Assembly: GCA_012511915.1 (NCBI GenBank)
Contig: JAAZFB010000186.1
Location: forward strand, 1 to 17,206
Reading direction: 5' to 3'
Length of the DNA: 17,206 nucleotides
From: Clostridiaceae bacterium
GTDB lineage: Bacteria > Bacillota > Clostridia > Monoglobales > Firm-18
Position numbers and translations under genes: made by a program. Position 1 is the first letter of the stretch. Each line of letters opens with the position of its first letter. Of the stretch, positions 1-9,325 are shown piece after piece. The notes under the pieces are model-generated. The model was not told the origin of the DNA. It was given only the letters and a program-made list of their open reading frames with translations, and did no database searches.

Positions 1-100
1 CCTAATTTTAATATATTTTTTGTTCTCTGTGTTTGCGTATGTCACAAGATTTTGTTTGCGGTTTGTCCCTCCTTCGATTTATTTTACGTTTTCTGTTTAT
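1..100. other. Region downstream of the DUF4832 gene, no gene called
   Basis: This stretch lies after the stop of the last minus-strand gene. I see no GC-rich stem followed by a T-run, so no terminator can be called and the operon may continue past the left edge. On the minus strand there is a GGAGGG at 72-67 that resembles a ribosome binding site, but no ATG follows it in the window. The only start candidate is a GTG at 45-43, which is 21 bases away and too far. The frame from that GTG is open to the edge for 15 codons, which proves nothing. Confidence 0.5.
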
Positions 101-3100
101 TTACTCCGGCGTATCACCGGGTGTAAACACCCATTTCATGTTGTCGTCAAGCTCCGCAACGCCCAAATACGAATTTCTGCCCCTGTCCGCCGTCATATAA
201 GTTATATACGGCCCGTTGGAATTGTTCAAAATTTCAAGCCATACATTAAACCGTTTACCTTTAAGCACAGCAGGGTCGCTTAACGGTTTATCCAAATACA
301 AGGGCGGTATCGGCAGGTCTATTTCCATCGAAAACGGTTTTTTTGCGGTGAACCCGCTCCCCAGCTCTTTGTTCGGGAAATCAATAATAAAATCGAAATT
401 CCTGTTTCTAATGCCCGCTTCCACATATAAAAGCCTGCCCACAGTTATAGCATAGGTACTCAGCATGGTCGGTCTGATTGTAAAATCCATGGTGAGCTTG
501 GACGGTGCGCTTTGCGAGGCGGTAACGTCATACATACCCTGCACTTTTATTGACCCTACATGGTAACGCCTTGCACCGTCGTCTCCGTCAATCGGCATTG
601 CTATGGTAGGTGTTCCGTCAAGCTCGCCCACCGATAAAAATGCGTCATACTCGCCGCCCGGAAGAAGAGCGCCGGCACGGAAGGTTGCCCTTTCAACCAC
701 GCTTGCCGGAACTTCGCCCGGTTCGCCTACAGGCAAATCCTTTACGTTAAAATCGCGGTCAGTCAGTACCAAAACAATGTCCCCGTTCTTGTTCTTCAGC
801 GTCAGGGTCGGGTACGCACCCTTGTAACACGGTGCGGCGCCGACGTTCTTCCAGTCAACTGCCATATCGAAATTGCCGTGAGCTTCTACCTCCTGCGGGA
901 GCGATACCTCGCCGGGTATCAGGCGATACCCCAGCCGTTTGCTTATAGCGTCGAAAACCTCCGGGTTTTCGCGGTATATCCGTTCGGACATGCCGTGGAG
1001 ACCGAAGAAGGACGCATGAGCGATATCTACAAGCTCAAGCGCATCCCAGCCGTCGCCCCAATCGCCATTCAATGATGCATTATTGTAATGGTCAGGCTCA
1101 AATATAATCGGACCCTTTTTCCAAAACTTTATAATTCTTTCTAAAAGATCCGAGGTGAAAAACCTTGCATTTGCCCTGTCGCCGGGAACAACGTCGGTTC
1201 TATAACCGAACCCGCCCTTTTCAAGTATGATGGGTATCCATTCCGAATTGTGCATGATAGGGTCGTTTGCAACCTTTAGCGTATCCGGAAAGTAATTTTC
1301 GTACATCTCGAACTGGGCTAAGATACATTCGAGCGGCATGGAATAGGTGCTCATTTCCATCATATGCCCTTCGCCGAAAATACCCAGCGTTCCAACGTCA
1401 ATGTACGCAATATTAGGATCTCCGTTATATTTTTCTCCTAACGCCCTTAAAAAATTGTCTAATTTTTCAAGGAAGATTGGGTCTTCCCATACCGGCATGA
1501 CCCACGTGCCCCATAAACCGGACTTCGCACCCGCGTCAAATACCCATTTTGGCGTGGAGTAGCTGAAATCATCGGCGCAGGTTATGCGCAGTGCAACCTG
1601 CAAGCCCACACTGCCGTACTTTTGTATCGCCATGTCGATAAGGCTCCAGTCATACTTGCCTTCCTCCGGTTCGAAAAGCGACCAGCCGCCTCGGAGGTAA
1701 ACCGCCGCCATGCCGGGAATTTCTTCAAAATAATAACTTTCGGGGCCGCTTATCTCATAACCCGTCATTTCATTATCTATGTAATAACTGAACAGACCCA
1801 TGTTGGGGTTAACAAGTATCTCGTCGTTATCCCGGAAGTAGGTCGTTTGAATGCTCCCCAAATCTATTCCCGACAGATTTCCCAGAATTACGGCAAGCTC
1901 GGCTATCGTTATGCCGTCTTGCGGCCTGAAGCTTTCGCTCGAGGCTATATATTGGTTTTCGTAAAAATACATAAGTGCGGTTTTTTGCTCAGGCGTAATA
2001 CCTCCTATATCGTTATACGGTAGTTCGTCAACGCCGGATGTTTCCTCAACGTCCAAGCAGTTATATATTGCCTGCAGCGCTTCTATACGCGAAACAGTCA
2101 TGCTTGCGCCGAACTCGTCGCCCTGTATGACATCGCTCAAAGCCCCGCTTGAAAAGGCGGTCATATATATGTCGTATGCCGCTTCGCTTGGCTGTAAATC
2201 GGTAAAGACCTTTGTGTACTCCCGCGGAAATTCCATGTCGAAATTCTTAAACAGCACGGAGGCAAGTAAATCCCTCGTTACGGTATCCTCTGCCGATTTG
2301 CCATTTAACACCAATGTTCCTTTTTTTACAAGCGGCTTTATATAATTAGCGTACCATTCTCCGTCTGAATAATCCGGCATATCGTCCGGGTCAAAAAGCT
2401 CAACGATGATTTCCGTATCCAGATTTACCCCTTCAATCGTACCATATATTTTTTGAACTCCGGGACGCTCCGACACATTCTGCCATACAACTGAATATTC
2501 GGCGCTGCTTCCATCAGCAAAATAAACGGTTGTTTTCTGGGGCATTGTGATTTTATCGCCTAACTGATATTTTAAGTACTGTTTCTCAATTCTCGTCACT
2601 TCTTTTGTAAATCCAACTATTTCACCGTAAAATTCTATTTCGCTTATTCTAAACATGCCGGGAGCCATATTAGCATTATTAATGCGGATTCTAAACTTTT
2701 CAGCCGTAACCGGATTTCCGAAAGCGATGTCACTATACTCAACCGTATTTGCGTCAGGGCTGCCTAATGTTCCGAATTTCCAGTCAAACACAATGTTATT
2801 CCGCAACGGCAGCCACTCGTCGTTCTCCATATATTCAATATCAATGTTTTTTACACCCATATCTTTACCAATATTCGTGACCCATTTCACCATATCAACC
2901 CTTGCGTTAAAGCCGTTAAAGTCAAAAGTAATGTGAAAAGGAAACTTGGTGAAGTAATTCGGGTCTATAACTGCACACCTGACATATTGTCCGTCCGTTA
3001 GATTTCCGATTCCCTCTCCTGACAGCATAATGAAATCAGCGCTTAATTTCGCTAAGCGCGAAATATTTGAGATTTCCGCATGGACACTGATGTGTGCCGG

Positions 3101-3163
3101 CAAAATCGCACATATCATAATTAAGGATATGAGCAGACAAATTGCCTTCTTTGCATTTTTCAT
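101..3163 (-). CDS. Secreted DUF4832/GH42-like TIM-barrel protein with discoidin-like, Ig-like and degenerate SLH-like modules
   Basis: This is a 1020-residue exported protein, probably a cell-surface glycoside hydrolase or glycan-binding protein. Residues 1-29 form a signal peptide (KNAKK, then a hydrophobic core ending near VHA). Residues about 35-180 look like a discoidin (F5/8 type C) module, 185-257 like a Big_4-type Ig domain, and 265-435 like three degenerate SLH repeats (TVTRDL, VSRIEAL, ITIAEL in place of TRAE). Residues about 440-750 are a TIM-barrel part with a W494-x-LFEPEEGKYDW signature as in GH42-like and DUF4832 proteins. E598 (GIFGEGH) and E689 (IFEPDHY) are candidate catalytic acids. 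The C-terminal part (NVGAAPCYKGAYPTLTL, about 755-900) matches the usual DUF4832 beta-sandwich pattern. The start is an ATG with GGGAGG upstream, and the gap to the preceding gene is 15 bp. Family membership is from motif memory, and hydrolase activity is unproven because DUF4832 has no well-defined substrate. Confidence 0.8.
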   Translation of the reverse strand: MKNAKKAICLLISLIMICAILPAHISVHAEISNISRLAKLSADFIMLSGEGIGNLTDGQYVRCAVIDPNYFTKFPFHITFDFNGFNARVDMVKWVTNIGKDMGVKNIDIEYMENDEWLPLRNNIVFDWKFGTLGSPDANTVEYSDIAFGNPVTAEKFRIRINNANMAPGMFRISEIEFYGEIVGFTKEVTRIEKQYLKYQLGDKITMPQKTTVYFADGSSAEYSVVWQNVSERPGVQKIYGTIEGVNLDTEIIVELFDPDDMPDYSDGEWYANYIKPLVKKGTLVLNGKSAEDTVTRDLLASVLFKNFDMEFPREYTKVFTDLQPSEAAYDIYMTAFSSGALSDVIQGDEFGASMTVSRIEALQAIYNCLDVEETSGVDELPYNDIGGITPEQKTALMYFYENQYIASSESFRPQDGITIAELAVILGNLSGIDLGSIQTTYFRDNDEILVNPNMGLFSYYIDNEMTGYEISGPESYYFEEIPGMAAVYLRGGWSLFEPEEGKYDWSLIDMAIQKYGSVGLQVALRITCADDFSYSTPKWVFDAGAKSGLWGTWVMPVWEDPIFLEKLDNFLRALGEKYNGDPNIAYIDVGTLGIFGEGHMMEMSTYSMPLECILAQFEMYENYFPDTLKVANDPIMHNSEWIPIILEKGGFGYRTDVVPGDRANARFFTSDLLERIIKFWKKGPIIFEPDHYNNASLNGDWGDGWDALELVDIAHASFFGLHGMSERIYRENPEVFDAISKRLGYRLIPGEVSLPQEVEAHGNFDMAVDWKNVGAAPCYKGAYPTLTLKNKNGDIVLVLTDRDFNVKDLPVGEPGEVPASVVERATFRAGALLPGGEYDAFLSVGELDGTPTIAMPIDGDDGARRYHVGSIKVQGMYDVTASQSAPSKLTMDFTIRPTMLSTYAITVGRLLYVEAGIRNRNFDFIIDFPNKELGSGFTAKKPFSMEIDLPIPPLYLDKPLSDPAVLKGKRFNVWLEILNNSNGPYITYMTADRGRNSYLGVAELDDNMKWVFTPGDTPE

Positions 3164-3178
3164 GGTTTTTCCTCCCTT

Positions 3179-5734
3179 TTAATATGATATGACCGAGGCG
3201 ATAAGCCTTGCCGCTTCGGCGCGGGTTATATCTCCCAGTGGATTGAACATCCCGTCATAACCATTTATCAGTCCTGCACTTTGCATGGCGTAGACCGCAT
3301 CGGCGGCGTATCCGCTGATGTCGCCGTCGTCAGTAAATTTTGAAGTGTTTTGAGCACTTGGCAGCTTATCCTTGATAATGCGGTAAATCATAACGGCCGC
3401 ATCTTGACGTTTTACCGTTTGTCCGATTCCAAAGAGGTCATCGTTAATGCCGAGCACAATACCGCTTTGATACGCACCGCCGACGTATGTATAATGCCAC
3501 GAGTCGGGCAGAACATCCGAAAAGCGGTTTTCCTCACGTTCGGGAATCCCAAAGGCGATAACCAGCATTTTAACGAGCTGTTCCCTTGTCAGATTGCCGT
3601 CGGGATCAAAGCTGCTGTCATCTACGCCCGAAATAATCCCTTCCTTATACAGCCGTTTAACGGAATCGTATGCCCAATGGTCGGTTGGGATATCGCTGAA
3701 AGTCAGCTTTTCCTCCGTATTGCCATTGCCGGTGCTGCTGTCGTCACTCGTATTGCTGTCGGGCGGATTTTTCGGAGCAATGATAATCGTTCCGCCGCCG
3801 CCCGGTCTGTCTCTGTCGGAGCTCGATGACCGTTTCTCGTCGACAACCGCGGTTATCGTGTAATCAGCCTGTAATCCGCTGTCGGATATTACCGTCACAG
3901 TTACGGGAGAGCTAAAATCTATTGATGTTTTTCCGCTTTCAACCAAAGACGCATCGATATACGCGGTCGCATAATCCGAAATAGTAAATATCGGTACTAC
4001 GCCGATTAATCTGCTTCCGGTTGGAAGTGATATTGTAATATTTCTTCCTGAAATAGCACCGTTTCTCTGCCCTATTGAGAAGGAAAGTATACTGTTTTCG
4101 TCTGAATTGGGACCAACCTGAAATTGCGCCGTCTTAACTACGCCGCCATGCTCGGCAATAACATTGTATTTGTGGTTGACAAGCTCGCTCGTGTCGTATA
4201 AATGAGAAAATTCGCCGTTTGCGTCAAGTAATTCCGTGAAATTGGCAACCGATGTGCCGTTCGCAACAATTTCCATGCTAATGTTCACAGGCGTATTCTC
4301 CGCACCGAAAAAGTATCCCTCTATAGCCGCTTGGTTGGTAAGTGGATCATACACTATTTCTGTATATACATCATTTTCTATAATATCTTTTAACACAATA
4401 TCAGTCTCATCCTCGTAATAGGTCTTAAATTCAGGATAGTCAGACGATATTCCGGATATAGCTTCCATAAGGGCTAAATAACTGCCGTATAATTTGTCGG
4501 TTTGAAATTGCTCCAAATAACTCTCTGCATCCTCGCAAATGTTAGAACGAAACAGTGTGTATTCCATGCCCCTTACAACTAACTCACTTATTAGAAATCC
4601 ATCATCGGTTATATCAACAAAGCCCGCAGGCTTATAAAAGATAAGCATCATTTTTTCGGCAAATACGGGTTTATCAAAATATATCGGAGTAATTTTCGGA
4701 GCAGTTACATATTTATCGTCTGCATTCAGCCCGCTTGCCATTGACATGCTTTGCTGCCAGTTAATTACATAATTGCGCACAAGCGGCTCCCAGTTTCCGC
4801 CGTCCGCAGCGTAATAAAGACTAACCTTATCTAATAATCGCTTTGCGTATCCGGGAGTCCAAAGGTTGTGAAACCCTCCGATATCAAAACCGGTGACAAG
4901 ACATTTTCTGTCAAAAGAAACTTCTATTGTTATGGGAAAATGCCAATCTGAGTTATCCCCGACCCCGTATGATGTGGTATAATTGCCGTCATACAAACTA
5001 CTGTGCGTGCCAACAGGATGGGATCCAATGTCAGGATCGCCCCATGGATTATAGGATTTAATTATACTATTAAAAATCATAAGATTTTGGGTTTTTAACC
5101 CCGTGTCCGTTCCATACGCCCTTAGCTCATCAATAGCGAATCGATAGTTGGCGCCGACTAATAAAATATTTGCATCCTTGATAACAAGCCTAAGCCTGGC
5201 TGACCTTACCGTCTCCGGAAAATCAAACTGCTGCTGCTCATAAGTGGTATCACTATTTTCCCATGTTATGTTCACATCACTCAGAACCGTATTCCATTTT
5301 CCGGTTAATAAATCAAGCTCTTCTACGTCAAAAAGCGTTATACCCCGTAGCGCCCCCTGCAAGCAGCCTATAGAAATACCCGTAAAATCCAATATGCATT
5401 CACCCGCAGTCGCGCCGGTAGATGTAAACCCCATTTCAATGTGATAAGGGAACTCAAAATCCGGTGATGTCTGAATAGCCCCTACCCACGATTCGACAGA
5501 TGTGTTTTTTCCGTCGACCAAAGTATGAAGACCCCATGAACGCGGTGAAATCTGCTCCTCAGCATCAACACCATAGCCGGTACCGGGCATATCGGTAAAG
5601 AAATACACCTGATTGTTGGCATAAAGAGTCTCCAAGCTGTCGCCCTCCGCCGCAAATGCGGCTGTGAAAATAATGATAAGCCCAATCGCCATGATAATAC
5701 TCATCAATAATACTGCTTTTCTTGCCTTTTCCAT
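3179..5734 (-). CDS. S-layer-anchored protein: two discoidin-like modules, Ig-like domain, three C-terminal SLH repeats
   Basis: This 851-residue secreted protein is probably fixed to the cell wall polymer by its C-terminus. Residues 1-29 are a signal peptide ending AFAA. Two discoidin-like beta-sandwich modules follow (about 35-210 and 217-390), each with the pattern LVDG/LYDG, FP-x-I, W, and a closing DELRAYG or SELVVRG. Residues 455-540 and 548-632 look like Ig/cadherin-type sandwiches. A Ser/Asp/Gly-rich linker (633-676) leads to three SLH repeats at 679-730 (LTREQ), 737-788 (VKRQD) and 799-849 (ITRAE). The last has the canonical TRAE motif used by SLH trimers to bind pyruvylated wall polysaccharide. 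No catalytic domain is recognisable, so a glycan-binding or scaffold role is inferred. The ATG start has AAGGAG eight bases upstream. It lies 27 bp after the preceding SLH gene and 15 bp before the DUF4832 gene, and is probably co-transcribed with both. Confidence 0.85.
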   Translation of the reverse strand: MEKARKAVLLMSIIMAIGLIIIFTAAFAAEGDSLETLYANNQVYFFTDMPGTGYGVDAEEQISPRSWGLHTLVDGKNTSVESWVGAIQTSPDFEFPYHIEMGFTSTGATAGECILDFTGISIGCLQGALRGITLFDVEELDLLTGKWNTVLSDVNITWENSDTTYEQQQFDFPETVRSARLRLVIKDANILLVGANYRFAIDELRAYGTDTGLKTQNLMIFNSIIKSYNPWGDPDIGSHPVGTHSSLYDGNYTTSYGVGDNSDWHFPITIEVSFDRKCLVTGFDIGGFHNLWTPGYAKRLLDKVSLYYAADGGNWEPLVRNYVINWQQSMSMASGLNADDKYVTAPKITPIYFDKPVFAEKMMLIFYKPAGFVDITDDGFLISELVVRGMEYTLFRSNICEDAESYLEQFQTDKLYGSYLALMEAISGISSDYPEFKTYYEDETDIVLKDIIENDVYTEIVYDPLTNQAAIEGYFFGAENTPVNISMEIVANGTSVANFTELLDANGEFSHLYDTSELVNHKYNVIAEHGGVVKTAQFQVGPNSDENSILSFSIGQRNGAISGRNITISLPTGSRLIGVVPIFTISDYATAYIDASLVESGKTSIDFSSPVTVTVISDSGLQADYTITAVVDEKRSSSSDRDRPGGGGTIIIAPKNPPDSNTSDDSSTGNGNTEEKLTFSDIPTDHWAYDSVKRLYKEGIISGVDDSSFDPDGNLTREQLVKMLVIAFGIPEREENRFSDVLPDSWHYTYVGGAYQSGIVLGINDDLFGIGQTVKRQDAAVMIYRIIKDKLPSAQNTSKFTDDGDISGYAADAVYAMQSAGLINGYDGMFNPLGDITRAEAARLIASVISY

Positions 5735-5761
5735 TGATATTACTCCTTCCCGGAAATATAA

Positions 5762-8425
5762 TTACCTATAAATGTACAAATCACCTTGCGCACCCTCAAG
5801 CCACGTTGCGAAAATTTTGTCGCCCTCCCGGATATCGCCGAAGGATGCCGCTTCTATTTTATCGTCGGTTACAAGAAAAATGTTTCTTGCCTTCTCCGCA
5901 AAAATATTTTTTGCAATATCGTCCATATGAACTGTAATGTAGTCAGCATATACATCACTTACGGTCTGGTGCGCAAACGTGACAACACCGGCAATCGACC
6001 ACGATGGAGTACGGTCTGCTCCATCGTGACAATAGAAAAGATCTGAATAGTCCAATGTCCTCAAAAAAGATTCGTCAGAGCTTGCGTCTAAAAGCACTTT
6101 GTAATCCCAAACAGCGCCTTTACGGATACCGACTTGTATAATGTCGCCGAAGGCTAAATCGGTGGGAAGGAAATTTTCCCTTTCCTTTTTGTTAGTAATT
6201 GCGGGGAAGTTGTCACTCTTGAACTCGTAAGAAGTATACTTATTTCCCGAATAGCCGTAAACCTTTGTAACCTGCTTACCGTCTGTATTTAACACTTTAG
6301 AGGTTTTTTCCACTACAAACATGGGATTTGTCGGCCATATAGTTGTTAGCGGTATGTCGGACCTGAAAAGCACCGCTCCGACGCGCATACGGTCGTCGAC
6401 CGAAAAAAGCTCCAGCGTTCTGTCGGCATTGTTGGGCAGAAGTGACCGGCTGCCTGCCTTGTATCCGTAATAATCATATTCTTCTTGTCCTTCTTCATTC
6501 AAGGGAACAACAAAAATATTCGCGTCGCCGAGAAGAAGGTATTTATTACTTAAAACACCCTGTCCGGTATAATAATTTGTCGCCGGAATATAGTTAAAGC
6601 GGTTATCGCTCGCGCCCGACGGATGAGCTTCCGGGACTTTTAATGAGATTAGCTTACCGCTGGAATTAGTGCTATACTGTATCAATTTTTTCATGAACAT
6701 ATCTTTCTTCTCCAAAAGCTTGGCGGCACTTATTCTTTCCTCGTTGTTATCTTCACAAAACCTTATACGGTCATTGCAGCTTATTATTTCCACCGTACCG
6801 CCTGCGATTAGCATTTTAAGAGCAACAACCGAAATTAAGCCGGACCCCGTTGCTGACGCCGCATCAATCACATACCCGTATTCTTCCGTGAAGGCAGCGT
6901 TTCTTTCAAAAGCTATTATTTTATTTTGGGCATCTAACAAAAACCGTCCGTCTTTATTTTCAATTTCGGATAATTCAGTTACATAATCGGTATTAATTTT
7001 ATAGTCGCCCGTCTCCGAGCTGATTTCGGCATTAATCCATATTTCGCCGCCGCTTGCCTTTTTTGTCGCTCCCGTTACAAAATTACTGAGCATGATAAAT
7101 TCCTTTTCCTGCCTGCTGTCTACATCAAGCGTTTCGCTTTTATTAAGGTATACGGCTAAAATATTGCACGGGGCAATAGACGACACGGTGCCTGCGAGCC
7201 CGGACGAATAACGAAAGGTATCACTATCCACAAATTTTATAACCTTGCCGCTGAACCTATCAAAAAAGCTATTTGCAGCAACCGAAACGGTCGCAACTTC
7301 AAAATAGGTATATTTTGAAACCATAACAATATCATAAACATTGTCACCGTCATTGTCGATGAAGGTAAAAGTCGCATTTTGCAGGCGAAGCTCATCCTCC
7401 GTTGCGTAGGATGTCCCAAAATAACCGGCGAACAGATCGTTATGTATATAGCTTGCGCCCTGTGTGATTTCTAAAGATTGGGTTCTGACAGATTCTTCAT
7501 TTTCATAATACTTGATGCCGGTGCAACCTGTAACGGTATCAATAAGGTCTGAATTCAAAGTAAAGACGTTGTTTTTGCCCCTATCCGTACATAGCAATAT
7601 AGCTTCGTCTCCGTTGGTTTCATCCTCTCTTATATACGCCCGTACAAAGCGTCCGATATAACTGCCGTCATCATTGCTAAAATGGTACAAGGTGCCATCT
7701 ATTTCAATATGCCCCTCCCGTGCCTTTTTTTCGGAATAAATTGATGTGTTTTTGTCGGCGGTTACAACGCCCTTTACAATGTAAGTACGGAATACTGTCC
7801 AAAGAAGATTTTGATCCTTTTCTCTTTTGATATATATATTGTTATCCATTGAAATGCCCATAACATCGGCAGTGAGAGTATTAAAAGCAAGCTTGCAAAA
7901 CTCCGAAAGCTTAAGTTTAGAACCCGCCGCACTTCTCACACCACCGGTAATTCCCGCAGCATTGGCAGCTAATAGGTAGCCGGTTGGATAACCGCCCTTA
8001 GATTTTGCGTATTCACCGTAGCCTGCGGCGATAGTCAGTATTTTTATGACCTCGTTGTATGATATGTAGTTATACGGGTATAAAACGTTGTTGCCATACC
8101 CCTCAATCATTCCATACCCCCGCGCCGCATCCACATATTCTGCGTCCTCCATACCCTCCTTTATATCGGAAAACTTCATGCTGCTTGCGCCGTAATCAAT
8201 TGCGCCCACAAGCTTTACTGCGGCCTTTATTGCGTCAATTCGCAGAATACTCCCATCAATGGTCATACTCTTTTCGGTAATATCATCCGAAAGAATCCCG
8301 AGCGCCTTCAACAGGCGGTATTCCTCCTCCCTGGGAAAGGCTGAATCGGTATCCGCCGCAAAACACATGAAAATAACCGGCACAATAATTGCCAGACAAA
8401 TTGCCAAACAAACTACTCTTCGCAT
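5762..8425 (-). CDS. Large secreted protein with N-terminal SLH-like modules, unknown function
   Basis: The chosen start is the ATG at 8425 because AGGAGG lies directly upstream and the next 24 residues form a clean signal peptide (MRRVV, hydrophobic core, FAAD). The frame is open 16 codons further but without support. The 887-residue product has three SLH-like modules near the N-terminus, at about 33-75, 83-137 (KFSDIKEG start) and 145-190. All lack a canonical TRAE, carrying LRID, ISYNE and LKLSE instead. The remaining 690 residues are beta-rich with no family I can name. One Asp-rich segment at 355-365 (FIDNDGDNVYD) looks like a calcium-binding DxDGD loop of the kind found in large Firmicute SLH proteins. 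It follows the permease genes after 49 bp and precedes another SLH gene by 27 bp, which suggests a surface partner of the transporter, for instance a scaffold or glycan-capture protein. That role is inferred from context alone. Confidence 0.8.
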   Translation of the reverse strand: MRRVVCLAICLAIIVPVIFMCFAADTDSAFPREEEYRLLKALGILSDDITEKSMTIDGSILRIDAIKAAVKLVGAIDYGASSMKFSDIKEGMEDAEYVDAARGYGMIEGYGNNVLYPYNYISYNEVIKILTIAAGYGEYAKSKGGYPTGYLLAANAAGITGGVRSAAGSKLKLSEFCKLAFNTLTADVMGISMDNNIYIKREKDQNLLWTVFRTYIVKGVVTADKNTSIYSEKKAREGHIEIDGTLYHFSNDDGSYIGRFVRAYIREDETNGDEAILLCTDRGKNNVFTLNSDLIDTVTGCTGIKYYENEESVRTQSLEITQGASYIHNDLFAGYFGTSYATEDELRLQNATFTFIDNDGDNVYDIVMVSKYTYFEVATVSVAANSFFDRFSGKVIKFVDSDTFRYSSGLAGTVSSIAPCNILAVYLNKSETLDVDSRQEKEFIMLSNFVTGATKKASGGEIWINAEISSETGDYKINTDYVTELSEIENKDGRFLLDAQNKIIAFERNAAFTEEYGYVIDAASATGSGLISVVALKMLIAGGTVEIISCNDRIRFCEDNNEERISAAKLLEKKDMFMKKLIQYSTNSSGKLISLKVPEAHPSGASDNRFNYIPATNYYTGQGVLSNKYLLLGDANIFVVPLNEEGQEEYDYYGYKAGSRSLLPNNADRTLELFSVDDRMRVGAVLFRSDIPLTTIWPTNPMFVVEKTSKVLNTDGKQVTKVYGYSGNKYTSYEFKSDNFPAITNKKERENFLPTDLAFGDIIQVGIRKGAVWDYKVLLDASSDESFLRTLDYSDLFYCHDGADRTPSWSIAGVVTFAHQTVSDVYADYITVHMDDIAKNIFAEKARNIFLVTDDKIEAASFGDIREGDKIFATWLEGAQGDLYIYR
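6000..6028. repeat. Perfect 10-bp inverted repeat inside the SLH-like gene
   Basis: CACGATGGAG (6000-6009) and CTCCATCGTG (6019-6028) are separated by nine bases within the coding part of the 887-residue surface protein (segment HDGADRTPSW). No T-run follows on either strand. It may form an mRNA hairpin or be chance. Confidence 0.6.
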
Positions 8426-8474
8426 TTTTTTACCTCCTGAAAAAATTTCATAGTGCGCTGTATAATGTACCACG

Positions 8475-9314
8475 CTACCCTTTTACGCTACCCGTCACTA
8501 CGCCTTCCACAAGCTGATTTTGGCAGAGAATGAACACTATGAAAACGGGAACTGAAAGCAAAAGCGCCGCCGCGTTGAGAACGGGCGTCATCTGCAACGA
8601 AGGGTTTTGCGGAAGAACATACTTTAGCCCAAACAATGCTATACTAAGCGGATAGTTTTTTTCGGTCAAATACATAAAAGGTGTCATATAATCGCCCCAA
8701 TGCGCTATAAATTCATAAAACATCGCAACCGCTATAATCGTTTTTGAGACGGGTAAAAAAATATGATATATAATATTGAAATAATTACATCCGTCTATAA
8801 TAGCCGCATCTTCAATTTCCCTCGGAATCTGATAAAGATATTGCCTGTACATAAATATGATAAAAGGAGTTCCGGCTACGCCGTTCAGAACCCAAATCCA
8901 CAGTGTATCCCTCACCCCCAGCTGTGAAAAAAATATGTATTGCGGAATTTGAATCGCAAAAGCAGGAATCATCATCTGTGCAAGTGTCAGGTTGAACAAT
9001 AGCTTTGAACCTCTCGCCGGAAGCCGTGCGAAGGCGTAGCCGTACATAAAGTTGAAAATAAGGCTTAAACCCAATGCCGTGCCGACTATCATTATCGAAT
9101 TTTTCAAGTACCGCATGAACGGTATAAGGGTAACGGCGTAATAATAGTTGATATACTCAAAATATTTTGGTATAACAACAGGCGCACCAAACAACGAGTT
9201 TAATGAGTTTACTATAGCAAAGTAAAGCGGAACTATAAAAACCACACAGAAAAGCGCATTTAAAGCATATAAAATAATATTGATTAACATTTTCTTTTTT
9301 GACGCAGGTTTCAA
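8475..9314 (-). CDS. CUT1 carbohydrate ABC transporter permease (MalG/AraQ/LplC type)
   Basis: This inner permease of a CUT1 sugar importer has 279 residues, the usual length for the MalG side. Six membrane segments are visible, beginning at residue 11 and ending near 266. The cytoplasmic EAA loop that contacts the ATPase is at about 168-187 (EDAAIIDGCNYFNIIYHIFL). The start is a TTG at 9314 with AGGAGG seven bases upstream, and that Shine-Dalgarno overlaps the stop of the first permease gene, an arrangement fitting translational coupling. The C-terminus GVVTGSVKG is typical of the family. No ATPase gene lies in the window, so a shared MsmX-like ATPase is expected. The substrate is unknown. 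The genes around it (lipoprotein binder, SLH proteins, DUF4832 protein) point to an oligosaccharide released at the surface. Confidence 0.95.
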   Translation of the reverse strand: MKPASKKKMLINIILYALNALFCVVFIVPLYFAIVNSLNSLFGAPVVIPKYFEYINYYYAVTLIPFMRYLKNSIMIVGTALGLSLIFNFMYGYAFARLPARGSKLLFNLTLAQMMIPAFAIQIPQYIFFSQLGVRDTLWIWVLNGVAGTPFIIFMYRQYLYQIPREIEDAAIIDGCNYFNIIYHIFLPVSKTIIAVAMFYEFIAHWGDYMTPFMYLTEKNYPLSIALFGLKYVLPQNPSLQMTPVLNAAALLLSVPVFIVFILCQNQLVEGVVTGSVKG

Positions 9315-9325
9315 TTTAGTTCCTC

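Noticed and set aside
1..45. Minus-strand frame from GTG at 45 open to the left edge, after a GGAGGG at 72-67
   Set aside because: The spacing from the Shine-Dalgarno to the GTG is about 21 bases, far beyond the usual range, and only 15 codons are visible with no recognisable motif.
1622..2023. 133-residue + strand frame opposite the DUF4832 gene
   Set aside because: It is an antisense shadow of a strongly supported coding region, and the composition gives no protein family signal.
3350..3829. 159-residue + strand frame opposite the SLH region
   Set aside because: It lies wholly antisense to a well-supported gene with SLH domains, has no ribosome binding site of note and no family resemblance.
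8426..8473. Upstream extension of the 887-residue SLH-like protein by 16 codons
   Set aside because: The extension would place a polar stretch before the signal peptide and ignores the AGGAGG just before the ATG at 8425.
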